This document shows positions 16,705 through 25,287 of a stretch of 64,000 nucleotides of DNA, in pieces. Both the position numbers and the translations under genes were made by a program. This DNA is from Proteobacteria bacterium 005FR1. Its GTDB lineage: Bacteria > Pseudomonadota > Gammaproteobacteria > Pseudomonadales > Cellvibrionaceae. The notes beneath the pieces were generated by a model. That model saw only the letters and a program-made list of their open reading frames with translations. It had not been told where the DNA came from and ran no database searches. How positions within the stretch are numbered: position 1 is the stretch's first letter; each line of letters opens with the position of its first letter. The DNA lies in NCBI GenBank assembly GCA_026192395.1, contig WACF01000001.1:738977-802976 (forward strand), in the 5' to 3' direction.

Positions 16705-17858
16705 ACCGAACAGCAGATCGAAAGCCAGCGAATGCCATCGTGATCGCCGCCGTCCCGGCGATCATCATCGCGATATTCGTGATTTTTTCGCCGCAAAATG
16801 TACTGCGCGGCTACTTGCTCGCCTGGCTCGGCAGTTTGCACATTGTGCTCGGTTCGATGCTGGTGCTGCTGATTCATGCGCTTACCGGTGGTGCCTGGGG
16901 CCGCTGGCTGACGACGCCGCTGCGCGGGGCGGTTGCCACTTTGCCGGCCTTCGCCCTGCTGCTGATACCGTTGTGGTTTTCGATGGACGCGATCTTTCCT
17001 TCCGTCGAGGGACCACAAATGGAAGCGAATCAGGCGATCTGGTTGCAGCCGTGGTTCCTGATAACCCGCAGTGCAATCATGTTTCTAATCTGGTTGGCCC
17101 TCGCCGCAGGCATGTCGATCTGGTCATTCTCCCGATCCGTTGCGGTCTCCGCCGGACTGGCGGCCTTGAGCATTATCGCATTTGTTCTGTCGACCTCTGC
17201 TTTCGCGGTGGACTGGATCATGACGCTCATCATCGAAAACAGCACCACGATGATCGGGTTCCTCGTCATCAGTGATCAATTGGTTGCGGCTCTGGCCTTT
17301 GCGGCGATCTGGCTGTCGCTGCAACACTGGCGCAGCCCTCCGACGCAGGCTGAAATCAATGAGCGTCGCAAGGCTCGCAACGACATAGGCAACATGTTGC
17401 TCGCTGCCGCGATGTTTCATGCTTACTGCCTGTACATGGACTTCCTGATTGTCTGGGAAGCCAATCTACCCCACGAGATCGCCTGGTATATCGACCGCAG
17501 CGAACCGTTCGGCGCAGCCCTGATATCGACCGTTGCCGTCCTGATGATTGCGCTGCCGATTTTTCTTCTGCTCTTTCGCCGCATCAAATCCAGCGCAAAA
17601 GGCCTCGCTGCGATTTCGGCAATGGTTCTGCTCGGCCATTTTCTGCTGATCTACTGGTATCTGAGCCCGCTTCTAACGCGACATTCAGTCATGGGAGAAC
17701 CGGGGTTCTGGGCGTGGGATGGGGCGCTTGCGGTTTTGCTGTTTTCAGCCTGGGCAGCGGCCATGACTTCCCTCAGTCGGCGGATCGGAGAGCAGACCGA
17801 GAACGCCAACAAACCGGGCGTCGTTGCATGGCAATCACGAGTGAAACATGGCAGATAA
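16701..17858 (+). CDS. actF: Alternative complex III subunit F, polytopic membrane protein
   Basis: A 385-residue membrane protein with about ten helices, matching the ActF family, a distant relative of ActC that lacks a known cofactor. Helices are evident from the first hydrophobic block (AIVIAAVPAIIIAIFVIF) to the last (ALAVLLFSAWAAAM). Start: GTG 16701 in a GTGA overlap with the actE stop; the frame is open for 49 codons upstream but those codons lie within actE and are not family-like. GGGGAGCAAGGG precedes it as the ribosome site. Confidence 0.88.
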   Translation: MNRTADRKPANAIVIAAVPAIIIAIFVIFSPQNVLRGYLLAWLGSLHIVLGSMLVLLIHALTGGAWGRWLTTPLRGAVATLPAFALLLIPLWFSMDAIFPSVEGPQMEANQAIWLQPWFLITRSAIMFLIWLALAAGMSIWSFSRSVAVSAGLAALSIIAFVLSTSAFAVDWIMTLIIENSTTMIGFLVISDQLVAALAFAAIWLSLQHWRSPPTQAEINERRKARNDIGNMLLAAAMFHAYCLYMDFLIVWEANLPHEIAWYIDRSEPFGAALISTVAVLMIALPIFLLLFRRIKSSAKGLAAISAMVLLGHFLLIYWYLSPLLTRHSVMGEPGFWAWDGALAVLLFSAWAAAMTSLSRRIGEQTENANKPGVVAWQSRVKHGR

Positions 17859-18186
17859 ATATCAGGACTATCACATCGCCGCCAAGCCTATCCTCATCAC
17901 GCTGCTGGCGGTGATCGCAATTTTCGGCGGTTCGCTTTCGGTACTGTACTGGTATTACGCGGGCTCCAGGCCGAGCGAAAGCCCCAGTCGGCCTGTCGAA
18001 GCCGTCCGCACCGATGCCGTACCTTTTGATCGGATTCAGTCAAGGGAACAGCGATACCTTCAAAGCTACGGCTGGATTTCCCGGCAAGATGGAATCGCCC
18101 ATATTCCTATCAGCGAGGCGATGGACCTGGTTCTGATGGAAATCCGCCAGCCGCCGGATGAAGCGATAGAGGAAGAAAGCCCGTGA
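17848..18186 (+). CDS. Small single-helix membrane protein of the act-cox operon
   Basis: A 112-residue protein with one strong transmembrane segment (ILITLLAVIAIFGGSLSVLYWYYA, about residues 15-38) and a soluble, probably periplasmic C-terminal domain ending in an acidic tail. It overlaps the end of actF by 11 bases and the start of sco by four. I do not recognise it as a standard subunit. Its place between actF and sco suggests an assembly or linker subunit in the complex III-oxidase unit, which is inference. Confidence 0.8.
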   Translation: MADKYQDYHIAAKPILITLLAVIAIFGGSLSVLYWYYAGSRPSESPSRPVEAVRTDAVPFDRIQSREQRYLQSYGWISRQDGIAHIPISEAMDLVLMEIRQPPDEAIEEESP

Positions 18187-19004
18187 AGAAATCAGTGATG
18201 AGAAAATCCGCGGCGATAAAACTTTACGTCACGATCATTGCAATCGTCACATCCGTCGGTTTTGCCACTGCGAAGCCGCACACCGATGCGGATGTAAGCG
18301 CGCAGGTCAGCTTCCGCCCGGCCACCGGGGCGCAGGTCCCCGATGATCTTGTATTCACTACTGAGCAAGGCACCGATGCGCTGAGCGATCTCCTGGATGG
18401 CCGGGTTACCTTGCTGACTTTCGCCTGGCTCGACTGCACTAATCTGTGCGGGCTGACCCTCAACGCCCTTGCGGACAGCACCGGCAAGTATCGCGGAGCG
18501 CGCGGCCGCGCTTTTCAGGTGGTGATCGTCAGCATGGATCCGACGGCGAGCCAGGCGAAGGCGATTCAGCACAAGGATAGCCTGGCGCAACGATATCCGC
18601 GGGCAAAAGTAAACGAGTGGCGATTCCTCACCGGCGGTGCCGAGGCCATTGGCAGTCTGGCGAATGCCGCGGGATACGGTTTCACCTTTGACGAGCGCAA
18701 GAAGCAGTTCGCCCATCCGGCCGGCATCATTTCGCTGGACGCCGATGGCAGGGTCCGGGACTTCATCAGTGGGATCAATTACCGGGCCGCGGACATCGAT
18801 CGCCTGGTGGACTCGGCATACTCGCTGGCCTCGGCGCCCGCGAACACCAATCCGCTGGTGCTACTCTGCTACGACTACGACCCCAGTAGTGGCCGCTACA
18901 GTCTCGCGATCATGAAAGTACTGCGACTGCTGGCCATTCTATGCCTGGTGGCTTTTGGGGCAGTCATTTGGCGCTGGCAGCGAAAGACGGCGAACAGACC
19001 ATGA
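18183..19004 (+). CDS. SCO1/SenC-family copper chaperone
   Basis: A 273-residue thioredoxin-fold protein that in this family delivers copper to the CuA centre of cytochrome oxidase. Cu ligands are visible: Cys85 and Cys89 in DCTNLC and His178 in QFAHPAGI. An N-terminal signal or anchor spans about residues 11-30 and a second hydrophobic helix lies near the C-terminus (VLRLLAILCLVAFGAVIW), so it is membrane-anchored at the end. The GTG start at 18183 overlaps the preceding gene by four bases. It lies directly upstream of coxB, whose CuA site is its likely target. Confidence 0.9.
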   Translation: MKKSVMRKSAAIKLYVTIIAIVTSVGFATAKPHTDADVSAQVSFRPATGAQVPDDLVFTTEQGTDALSDLLDGRVTLLTFAWLDCTNLCGLTLNALADSTGKYRGARGRAFQVVIVSMDPTASQAKAIQHKDSLAQRYPRAKVNEWRFLTGGAEAIGSLANAAGYGFTFDERKKQFAHPAGIISLDADGRVRDFISGINYRAADIDRLVDSAYSLASAPANTNPLVLLCYDYDPSSGRYSLAIMKVLRLLAILCLVAFGAVIWRWQRKTANRP

Positions 19005-19954
19005 ACGAGCTTCAGCAAGCTGTGGAACAGTCACCGTTCGCAGCCTCCGAGCTTGCCTCGGATGTGGATCTGCTGTTTTACGCCATGTTGACGGTGTGCG
19101 GCTTTGTGGCGCTCGGCGTCACCGTGGCGATGCTTGATTTCTGCATTCGCTACCGCAGCGGTAAACAGGTCGACCGAACCCTGCGTCTGCGCAATCTGCG
19201 CCTGCCGGAATATATCTGGATCGGCGTGCCGCTGCTGATTTTTCTCGGTTTTTTCGTCTGGGGCGCGACTCTGTTCATGCGTTACCAACAGCTTCCGCCT
19301 GAAGACGCCTTGCGAATCCACGGAGTCGGAAAGCAGTGGATGTGGAAGTTCTATCATCCCGGCGGACAGCGGGAAATCAACGAGTTGCACATTCCCGTGG
19401 ACCGGCCTGTGGTGGTGGTGCTGTCATCGGAAGATGTGATTCACAGCTTTTTCGTGCCCGCTTTTCGGGTCAAGCAGGACGCGGTGCCGGGACGCTACAC
19501 GCGGACGGCTTTCACCGCCAGCGAGCCGGGCACTTACCGCCTGTTCTGTGCTGAATTCTGCGGTCTCAAACACAGCAAAATGCGCGGCCAGGTCGAAGTC
19601 ATGAGCGCGCAGCATTATGCCGAGTGGCTCGATACGCGTGAACAGAGCCCGACATTGGCCGCCGCCGGTGAAGCCCTGTTCCGCACCAAGGGCTGCAGCG
19701 GTTGTCACGCGGTCGACTCCGCCGTTCATGCCCCCGACTTGCGAGGGATCTATGGCCGTATCGTTCACCTGCGTGACGGCCGCAGTCTGCGGGCCGACGT
19801 GGCTTATCTCCGGGATTCCATATTGCTGCCGGAAAAGGACGTGGTCGCGGGCTACCAGCCCATCATGCCCAGCTTTGCCGATCAATTAACGGAGGAAGAA
19901 TTGCTGAAGATACTGGCCTTTTTGCAGGATTTCGACGAGAGGGACGCGCCATGA
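19001..19954 (+). CDS. coxB: caa3-type cytochrome c oxidase subunit II with fused cytochrome c
   Basis: A 317-residue subunit with two N-terminal helices (about 25-48 and 71-95), a cupredoxin domain holding the CuA site (His148, Cys183, Glu185, Cys187, His191, Met194) and a C-terminal cytochrome c domain with CSGCH at about 232-236. The fused haem domain defines the caa3 type and allows direct electron entry. Start: ATG 19001 overlaps the sco stop. The frame is open for 20 codons upstream, but those belong to the sco reading region. This subunit probably receives electrons from ActE. Confidence 0.95.
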   Translation: MNELQQAVEQSPFAASELASDVDLLFYAMLTVCGFVALGVTVAMLDFCIRYRSGKQVDRTLRLRNLRLPEYIWIGVPLLIFLGFFVWGATLFMRYQQLPPEDALRIHGVGKQWMWKFYHPGGQREINELHIPVDRPVVVVLSSEDVIHSFFVPAFRVKQDAVPGRYTRTAFTASEPGTYRLFCAEFCGLKHSKMRGQVEVMSAQHYAEWLDTREQSPTLAAAGEALFRTKGCSGCHAVDSAVHAPDLRGIYGRIVHLRDGRSLRADVAYLRDSILLPEKDVVAGYQPIMPSFADQLTEEELLKILAFLQDFDERDAP

Positions 19955-21594
19955 GCAATGCGACTTCCGCCGGCGATTACCGGGCCACCAAGAGCTATCT
20001 TCATCACGAACCCCACTCGATCAGAGCCTGGTTGCTTACCACTGACCACAAACGGATTGCCTGGCTGTTCATCGCGTCGATCACTTTTTTCTTTGTGATC
20101 GGCGGGCTCGCGGCCACTTTGATTCGACTCGAGTTGATCACGCCAGTCGGCGACCTGCTCACCGCGGAAGGCTACAACCGCACCTTCAGTCTGCACGGCA
20201 TCGTCATGGTCTGGTTCTTTCTGGTGCCGGCAATCCCGGCTACGCTGGGGAATTTTCTGCTGCCCATCATGATTGGCGCCCGCGATCTGGCGTTCCCGCG
20301 TTTGAACCTGCTCAGCTGGTACGTGTACATCCTCGGTGCGCTGTTTACGGTTTTCGCCGTGGTGGCGGGCGGAGTGGATACTGGTTGGACTTTCTATACG
20401 CCCTTGTCCAGTATGTTCGCCAACGGCAATGTGGTGGCCGCCATCATCGGCGTGTTCGTAGTGGGGTTTTCGAGCATTCTCACCGGCATTAATTTTATCG
20501 CCACGGTTCACACCATGCGGGCGCCGGGCCTGACCTGGTTCCGTCTGCCATTGTTTGTCTGGGCCATCTACGCCACCGCCCTGATCATGGTACTGGCCAC
20601 GCCGGTGTTAGCAATCACGCTCCTGATGGTGGCGCTCGAACGTCTATTTCAGATCGGAATTTTCAATCCCGCACTCGGAGGTGATCCCCTGCTCTTCCAG
20701 CACCTGTTCTGGTTTTACTCTCATCCGGCTGTCTACATCATGATTCTTCCCGGCATGGGCGTGGTCTCGGAAATCATCACCTGTTTCGCCCGCAAACGGA
20801 TTTTCGGCTATCGCTTCATGGCCTATTCGCTGCTCGCGATCGCCTTTATCGGCTTTCTCGTCTGGGGACATCACATGTTTGTCTCCGGGCAGACGACTTA
20901 CGCCAGTCTGGCCTTCGGACTGCTCAGCTTTCTGGTCGCCATTCCCTCGGCAGTCAAGGTCTTCAACTGGACCGCCACACTCTACAAGGGGCGAATCCAT
21001 TTCGACGGGGCCATGCTCTACGCGCTCGGTTTCGTGGCGCTGTTTACGATCGGAGGCCTCACCGGCCTGTTTCTGGCCTCTGTGGCCCTGGACGTCCAGG
21101 TTCATGATACCTACTTCGTCGTGGCCCATTTCCACTACATTATGGTGGGTGGAATGGTGATGGCCTATCTCGGCGGGTTGCACTTCTGGTGGCCGAAGAT
21201 TTCCGGCCGGCTGTTCAGCGAGTTCTGGGCGAAGGTGTCCGCGATTACGATTTTTGTCGGTTTCAATCTGACCTTCTTTCCTCAATTCATCATGGGCTAC
21301 CTCGGTATGCCGCGGCGCTACCACACCTACACCCCGGAGTTCACCTCCTACCACGTGATCTCCTCCCTGGGGGCGCTGCTACTTGCGGCAGGCTATCTGT
21401 TACCCCTTCTGAATCTGGGCTGGTCCATGTTCTGGGGCAAACGCTCTGGCAGCAATCCCTGGCACGCCACTGGACTCGAGTGGCAGGCCCACTCGCCACC
21501 GCCGCCACTTAATTTCGAGAGCGTGCCGGAGGTGACCGAGCCCCCGTACAACTATGATGCCCGGGATCCGTTCGACGGGAGCAGACCGCAATGA
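19951..21594 (+). CDS. coxA: Haem-copper oxidase subunit I (A2-type caa3)
   Basis: A 547-residue 12-helix catalytic subunit. Metal ligands are present: His82 and His395 for the low-spin haem, His258, His307 and His308 for CuB and His393 for haem a3. The active-site helix reads [16 protein letters not shown]: the D-channel glutamate of HPEVY is Ala, and Tyr256-Ser257 occupy the turn before. That is the YSHP signature of A2-type oxidases, as in Rhodothermus caa3. His258 and Tyr262 are spaced for the cross-link. The ATG overlaps coxB by four bases and the stop overlaps coxC. Confidence 0.95.
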   Translation: MSNATSAGDYRATKSYLHHEPHSIRAWLLTTDHKRIAWLFIASITFFFVIGGLAATLIRLELITPVGDLLTAEGYNRTFSLHGIVMVWFFLVPAIPATLGNFLLPIMIGARDLAFPRLNLLSWYVYILGALFTVFAVVAGGVDTGWTFYTPLSSMFANGNVVAAIIGVFVVGFSSILTGINFIATVHTMRAPGLTWFRLPLFVWAIYATALIMVLATPVLAITLLMVALERLFQIGIFNPALGGDPLLFQHLFWFYSHPAVYIMILPGMGVVSEIITCFARKRIFGYRFMAYSLLAIAFIGFLVWGHHMFVSGQTTYASLAFGLLSFLVAIPSAVKVFNWTATLYKGRIHFDGAMLYALGFVALFTIGGLTGLFLASVALDVQVHDTYFVVAHFHYIMVGGMVMAYLGGLHFWWPKISGRLFSEFWAKVSAITIFVGFNLTFFPQFIMGYLGMPRRYHTYTPEFTSYHVISSLGALLLAAGYLLPLLNLGWSMFWGKRSGSNPWHATGLEWQAHSPPPPLNFESVPEVTEPPYNYDARDPFDGSRPQ

Positions 21595-22235
21595 AGGAAG
21601 CGCAAAATGCCGTAAGGATGCAGTTCGAAGCTCTGGATCAGCAGAAGCAAGCGGATACGCTGGGGATGTGGATTTTTCTTGCCACAGAGGTGCTATTTTT
21701 CGGCGGGATGTTCATGGCCTACGCGGCCTACCGATGGTTCAACCCGGATGTTTTCGTATTGGCGAGCAAAGAACTGAACCTGCTGGCCGGTAGCATCAAT
21801 ACCGCAGTATTGCTAAGCAGTTCACTGACTATGGCGCTCGCGGATCATTTCATCCATGCCGGAAACAAAACAAACGCCCAGCGGCTGCTGACCCTCACTA
21901 TCTCGCTGGGCTTGGTGTTCTTGCTCATCAAGGGCTACGAATATCACGAGGAATACAGCCACGGCCTCATTCCTTTTATCAACGATCAGTTTCAATGGGA
22001 GCACGGGCAAGCCGATCGAGCTGAGCTGTTTTTCAACTTGTATTTCCTGATGACCGGCATGCACGCTTTGCATCTGTTCTTGGGCTGTTGCCTGCTCACC
22101 GTGATGCTCTTCATCAACCGGGGTCGCCGCACGCTGTTCCGGCCGCAGATGCGCATCAAACTCAGCGCGCTTTACTGGCATTTCGTCGACGTGGTCTGGG
22201 TTTTTCTGTTCCCCCTGTTTTATCTGGCGAGGTAG
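21591..22235 (+). CDS. coxC: Cytochrome c oxidase subunit III
   Basis: A 214-residue membrane subunit with five helices, the short form of subunit III common in caa3 oxidases. Typical segments are [21 protein letters not shown] in helix one and [18 protein letters not shown] at the C-terminus. The ATG overlaps the coxA stop. Three bases separate it from the subunit IV gene. Confidence 0.95.
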   Translation: MKEAQNAVRMQFEALDQQKQADTLGMWIFLATEVLFFGGMFMAYAAYRWFNPDVFVLASKELNLLAGSINTAVLLSSSLTMALADHFIHAGNKTNAQRLLTLTISLGLVFLLIKGYEYHEEYSHGLIPFINDQFQWEHGQADRAELFFNLYFLMTGMHALHLFLGCCLLTVMLFINRGRRTLFRPQMRIKLSALYWHFVDVVWVFLFPLFYLAR

Positions 22236-22238
22236 CGG

Positions 22239-22526
22239 ATGCGCAAACTGCTGTTGACATATGCCGCCCTGCTTGCACTGCTCAGCCTGACGGTCGCAGC
22301 GAGTTTCATTCCCCTGGATACCTGGAGTCTGCCCGTGAGTCTGGGCATCGCGACGGCAAAAACAGCACTCATCATGGCCTTTTTCATGCAATTAAGTCGT
22401 GCAAGCACCTTGACCCGCGTGGCGGCGGCGGCGGGTTTTCTCTGGCTGGCGATACTCTTGTCGTTGAGCTTTTCCGATTACGCGTTCAGAGAGCCGGAGA
22501 ATGCGTCCTATCATTCCAATCCATGA
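22239..22526 (+). CDS. coxD: Cytochrome c oxidase subunit IV-family small membrane protein
   Basis: A 95-residue protein with three hydrophobic helices and the segment GIATAKTALIMAFFMQLSR that is typical of bacterial subunit IV (CoxD/CyoD-like caa3 subunit). It starts three bases after coxC and is the last gene of the operon. It is convergent with the outer-membrane protein gene ending at 22566; no strong terminator is visible in the 39-base gap. Confidence 0.85.
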   Translation: MRKLLLTYAALLALLSLTVAASFIPLDTWSLPVSLGIATAKTALIMAFFMQLSRASTLTRVAAAAGFLWLAILLSLSFSDYAFREPENASYHSNP

Positions 22527-22565
22527 GGTGAAATCTCTGTGCGCCGTGCGCGCAAGAGTCTGCGC

Positions 22566-23600
22566 TCAGTAGGAGAACGACGCGCTGAGCACCGCCCGCC
22601 AATCGGTATCGATGTGCCCTTCCTTGCGATGCTCATAGACGGGAACCCCGAGGGACAGTGCCGTCGTCCAGCCACCAATGCCACTTAGCCTGAGACCCGG
22701 TGCGAGATAAATGATGTTCTCGAAATCGTCTTCGGTAATACCATCGATGGTCTGGCCGTGCGTGTATTCGCCGGTGAATTCCAGCAGAGCATCCCAGTTG
22801 AGACTACTCGAGCCGTGGTGACGGTGTCCCGATACACCGGGTCCGTGCGCGTGCTCTTCGTCGGCACCGTTCAGGCGGTAGACTAAAGCCAGGCCGTAGT
22901 CGATCTTGTCACCCAGTTCGGTGTCCTGGGCACCCTCATTTGCCAGCGTATAGCGCAGGTTGGAATGCCAGGCAATTCGTTCCCCGTTCCAACTCGTTAT
23001 GACACCGACGAATGGCCGCCACGCACCGCTCCCGGGCTGAAACTCCGTCTCCAGTCGCTCTCCTTCGGCATTCAGCTGGTCGTCTTCCCCCGTCGGCAGA
23101 AAAATGCCAACGCTGAGGGCGGTCTTCAAACCAGTGTCGCTCTCCCATGGCCTCCAATACACTGCTGCCGCCGCATCCCCGAGCCCACTTGCATCGCCGA
23201 GTTCATGGAAACCGCCTCCGTGGTCGCCATGCAGGTGGGCCTCTAGGATGTTCTCGCGCCGGACGTAGGGAAGGCTCAAGCTGAAAGTCAGGTCATCGCG
23301 CACTCCGTAAGAGAGCGCCACTGACCCGGAGGACAGGAAGTCCAGCGCGTGCACATGACCTTCCTCGCCCGCCTGCGCCAGTAGTTGTCTCCGGCTACGA
23401 TCATCGAAGCGCCGATATTGACCATTGACCCCCACTCCCCATTGTCCCTGCGGGAGCGTCTGGGCGGTCGGCGTGACCACCGGCCCGCCAGTTGTGGGAC
23501 CGAATATACCGATCGGGTGATCCGCGAACGTCAGGGCCGGAAGTAACAAGAGCATGAGAGTCAAGCCCGTAGAGCGAAGTGCTAGCTGATCGCAACGCAT
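22566..23600 (-). CDS. Outer-membrane transporter-like beta-barrel protein
   Basis: A 344-residue exported protein. Start: ATG 23600 with GAGGAGAT about ten bases upstream; the signal peptide is LTLMLLLLPALTFA, cleaved near residue 26. The mature protein alternates polar and hydrophobic residues with aromatic strand ends and finishes in a C-terminal aromatic (ASFSY), as in outer-membrane barrels. It resembles uncharacterised proteins of the MetA/phenol-degradation transporter-like type. Two histidine-rich loops (EAHLHGDHGGGFHE and EEHAHGPGVSGHRHHG) suggest metal contact, but this is inference. It lies alone between the cox operon and a methyltransferase. Confidence 0.72.
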   Translation of the reverse strand: MRCDQLALRSTGLTLMLLLLPALTFADHPIGIFGPTTGGPVVTPTAQTLPQGQWGVGVNGQYRRFDDRSRRQLLAQAGEEGHVHALDFLSSGSVALSYGVRDDLTFSLSLPYVRRENILEAHLHGDHGGGFHELGDASGLGDAAAAVYWRPWESDTGLKTALSVGIFLPTGEDDQLNAEGERLETEFQPGSGAWRPFVGVITSWNGERIAWHSNLRYTLANEGAQDTELGDKIDYGLALVYRLNGADEEHAHGPGVSGHRHHGSSSLNWDALLEFTGEYTHGQTIDGITEDDFENIIYLAPGLRLSGIGGWTTALSLGVPVYEHRKEGHIDTDWRAVLSASFSY

Positions 23601-23838
23601 ATTCTCAGATCTCCTCGATGAAGGAAGCTGCCCCCATGTTACGAGGCACCTCCGGCGCCCACAATGCGACAAATTGTCGCACTTCCCTCCCAACGAGCAC
23701 CTTGGACCCACGTTCCCCTGCCAGGGCGGCAGTGGCCAAGCCGAGCCATAAACGCGCTTTCCCACGGAACCCCGGTGGCGAATACCGGCTCTGAAAAGCG
23801 GGGAACAGACTGACCGGGCTCCGGCGAGCGAGGCGAGG

Positions 23839-24726
23839 ATGAACGACTTCGAGTGGTTCCGCGACCATCACACCGAGAACATCGAGCGGATGTTCGCGGC
23901 CGTAGGCGATTTATACGCTGAGTTCTGGAATGACTTTTTTCACTTCGCGATTTTCGATCAGCCTGACGATAGCTGGGACGATGCCTTTCTGCGCACCCAC
24001 CGTTTTTACGCCGGGGCGCTCGGTATCGGACCAGGCGGCACGGCACTCGAGCTCGCCTGTGGACGTGGCGGTTTCGCGAATTTTCTCGCAAGAGAAACGG
24101 GGGCGGAGGTGCTGGGCATCGACCTTTCGCGGGCTCAACTGAGACGGGCGCGGCGCCACAAGCAGCCGAATCTGCAGTTTCTTCACCACGACATCATGGC
24201 AGTGCACGAGCTTGACCAAACCTTCGATGCGGTGGTGTTGATGGATGCCGACATATACTTGCCAGACAAGCGCCTTGCAATCGAGCGGATCAGCCGGACC
24301 ATGAACCCGGGTGCGCGCTTTCTCCTGATTGCCTGGTGCAAGCAGGAAGGATTGAATTCGCTGCAGGAAGAAGTGGTGCTGCATCCCTTCATGCGCTACT
24401 GGGGAGCCCCGAGTCTCGAATCGGCTTCCGGCTATAACAAGCACTTCGCCGCGGCTGGCTTGCGTATTGTTGATCAGATTGACCTGAACGATAAGGTCGC
24501 GAGGAACTGGGAAACCGGATACCGGCGCGCGATTAAGGCCGCACAAGAGCTGAGTACCGCCAAGGCCGCCAGTTACGCGTGGAAGTCACTTCGGCAGGGC
24601 AAGGAAAGCCTGCGCCTCATCAAGGAACAGTTCCCGGCCGCTCTCTATATCAAGGCCGCTTTCGATGCCGGTTTCTTGCGTTACACCTATCTGTTGGCAG
24701 AGAAGGAGGGACAGGCGCTCCATTGA
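23839..24726 (+). CDS. SAM-dependent methyltransferase
   Basis: A 295-residue class I methyltransferase of about usual size for small-molecule enzymes. Motif I is ALELACGRGGFANFLA, followed by LGIDLS and, later, FDAVVLMDADIYLPD and NPGARFLLIAW. The fold is of the cyclopropane-synthase/tocopherol-methyltransferase group, but the substrate cannot be predicted. Start: ATG 23839 with GAGGCGAGG upstream. It has no obvious operon partner. Confidence 0.8.
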   Translation: MNDFEWFRDHHTENIERMFAAVGDLYAEFWNDFFHFAIFDQPDDSWDDAFLRTHRFYAGALGIGPGGTALELACGRGGFANFLARETGAEVLGIDLSRAQLRRARRHKQPNLQFLHHDIMAVHELDQTFDAVVLMDADIYLPDKRLAIERISRTMNPGARFLLIAWCKQEGLNSLQEEVVLHPFMRYWGAPSLESASGYNKHFAAAGLRIVDQIDLNDKVARNWETGYRRAIKAAQELSTAKAASYAWKSLRQGKESLRLIKEQFPAALYIKAAFDAGFLRYTYLLAEKEGQALH

Positions 24727-24793
24727 GCAAGATACGATGGCCGAACTTGCCGACGAGGGCTGGCAAGCAGCATCCGTGCGGAGCTCCCGCAAA

Positions 24794-25201
24794 TTACGGC
24801 TGAACCACTCGCAAGGTACCTTCCATTCCGAGCGCCCGGTGGCCGGGTTTCGCGCAGTAATATGTGTAGGTGCCGGCCGGCGCCTCGAGCGTAATGGTCT
24901 TGGTTTCGCCGGCCGCAACGTCCACGTCGATGTCTAGTTCATCGATCGAGAAGTTGTGCCCAAGGGAGCCCTCGTTCGGTAAATGAACCATCACCTCGGT
25001 GCCGGCAGGGATGATTTCCTTGTTCGGGTTGAAGTCGACGTCGACCATCGTGATGGTGACGTCCTCTACCGAAGGACCGCCCCCAACGGCTTCGGGGTCC
25101 TCCTGGCCGAAAAATGGAGCGCAGCCAGACAGCAGCGTCAGCCCGAGAATGGCTGCACTGTAGCGGCGAACGTGATGCGTTTGGCGCCGGGGATCTTTCA
25201 T
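24794..25201 (-). CDS. Cupredoxin-domain lipoprotein
   Basis: A 135-residue lipoprotein: a basic N-terminus, hydrophobic stretch and lipobox LLSGC. The mature part is a plastocyanin-like cupredoxin. Type 1 copper ligands are visible: His in SLGHNFSI, then Cys, His and Met in YYCAKPGHRALGM. It should therefore carry blue copper on the periplasmic or outer-membrane face. It could shuttle electrons to or from the complex III-oxidase chain located upstream, but no direct link is shown. Start ATG 25201 follows GGAGAACAGCGA. Confidence 0.88.
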   Translation of the reverse strand: MKDPRRQTHHVRRYSAAILGLTLLSGCAPFFGQEDPEAVGGGPSVEDVTITMVDVDFNPNKEIIPAGTEVMVHLPNEGSLGHNFSIDELDIDVDVAAGETKTITLEAPAGTYTYYCAKPGHRALGMEGTLRVVQP

Positions 25202-25246
25202 TCGCTGTTCTCCTTCTGCTCTGCCGCCTGATCGCTATGCGTGGCT

Positions 25247-25274
25247 AAAAGGGCGGCTTTCCAGCCGCCCTTTT
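25247..25274 (-). terminator. Intrinsic terminator
   Basis: A perfect 12-base stem (AAAAGGGCGGCT at 25247-25258 with 25263-25274) and loop TTCC, ending in TTTT. It lies just after the Gln-rich gene that ends at 25288 on the minus strand and before the cupredoxin gene. Confidence 0.85.
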
Positions 25275-25287
25275 CTGCGATCCCGGC

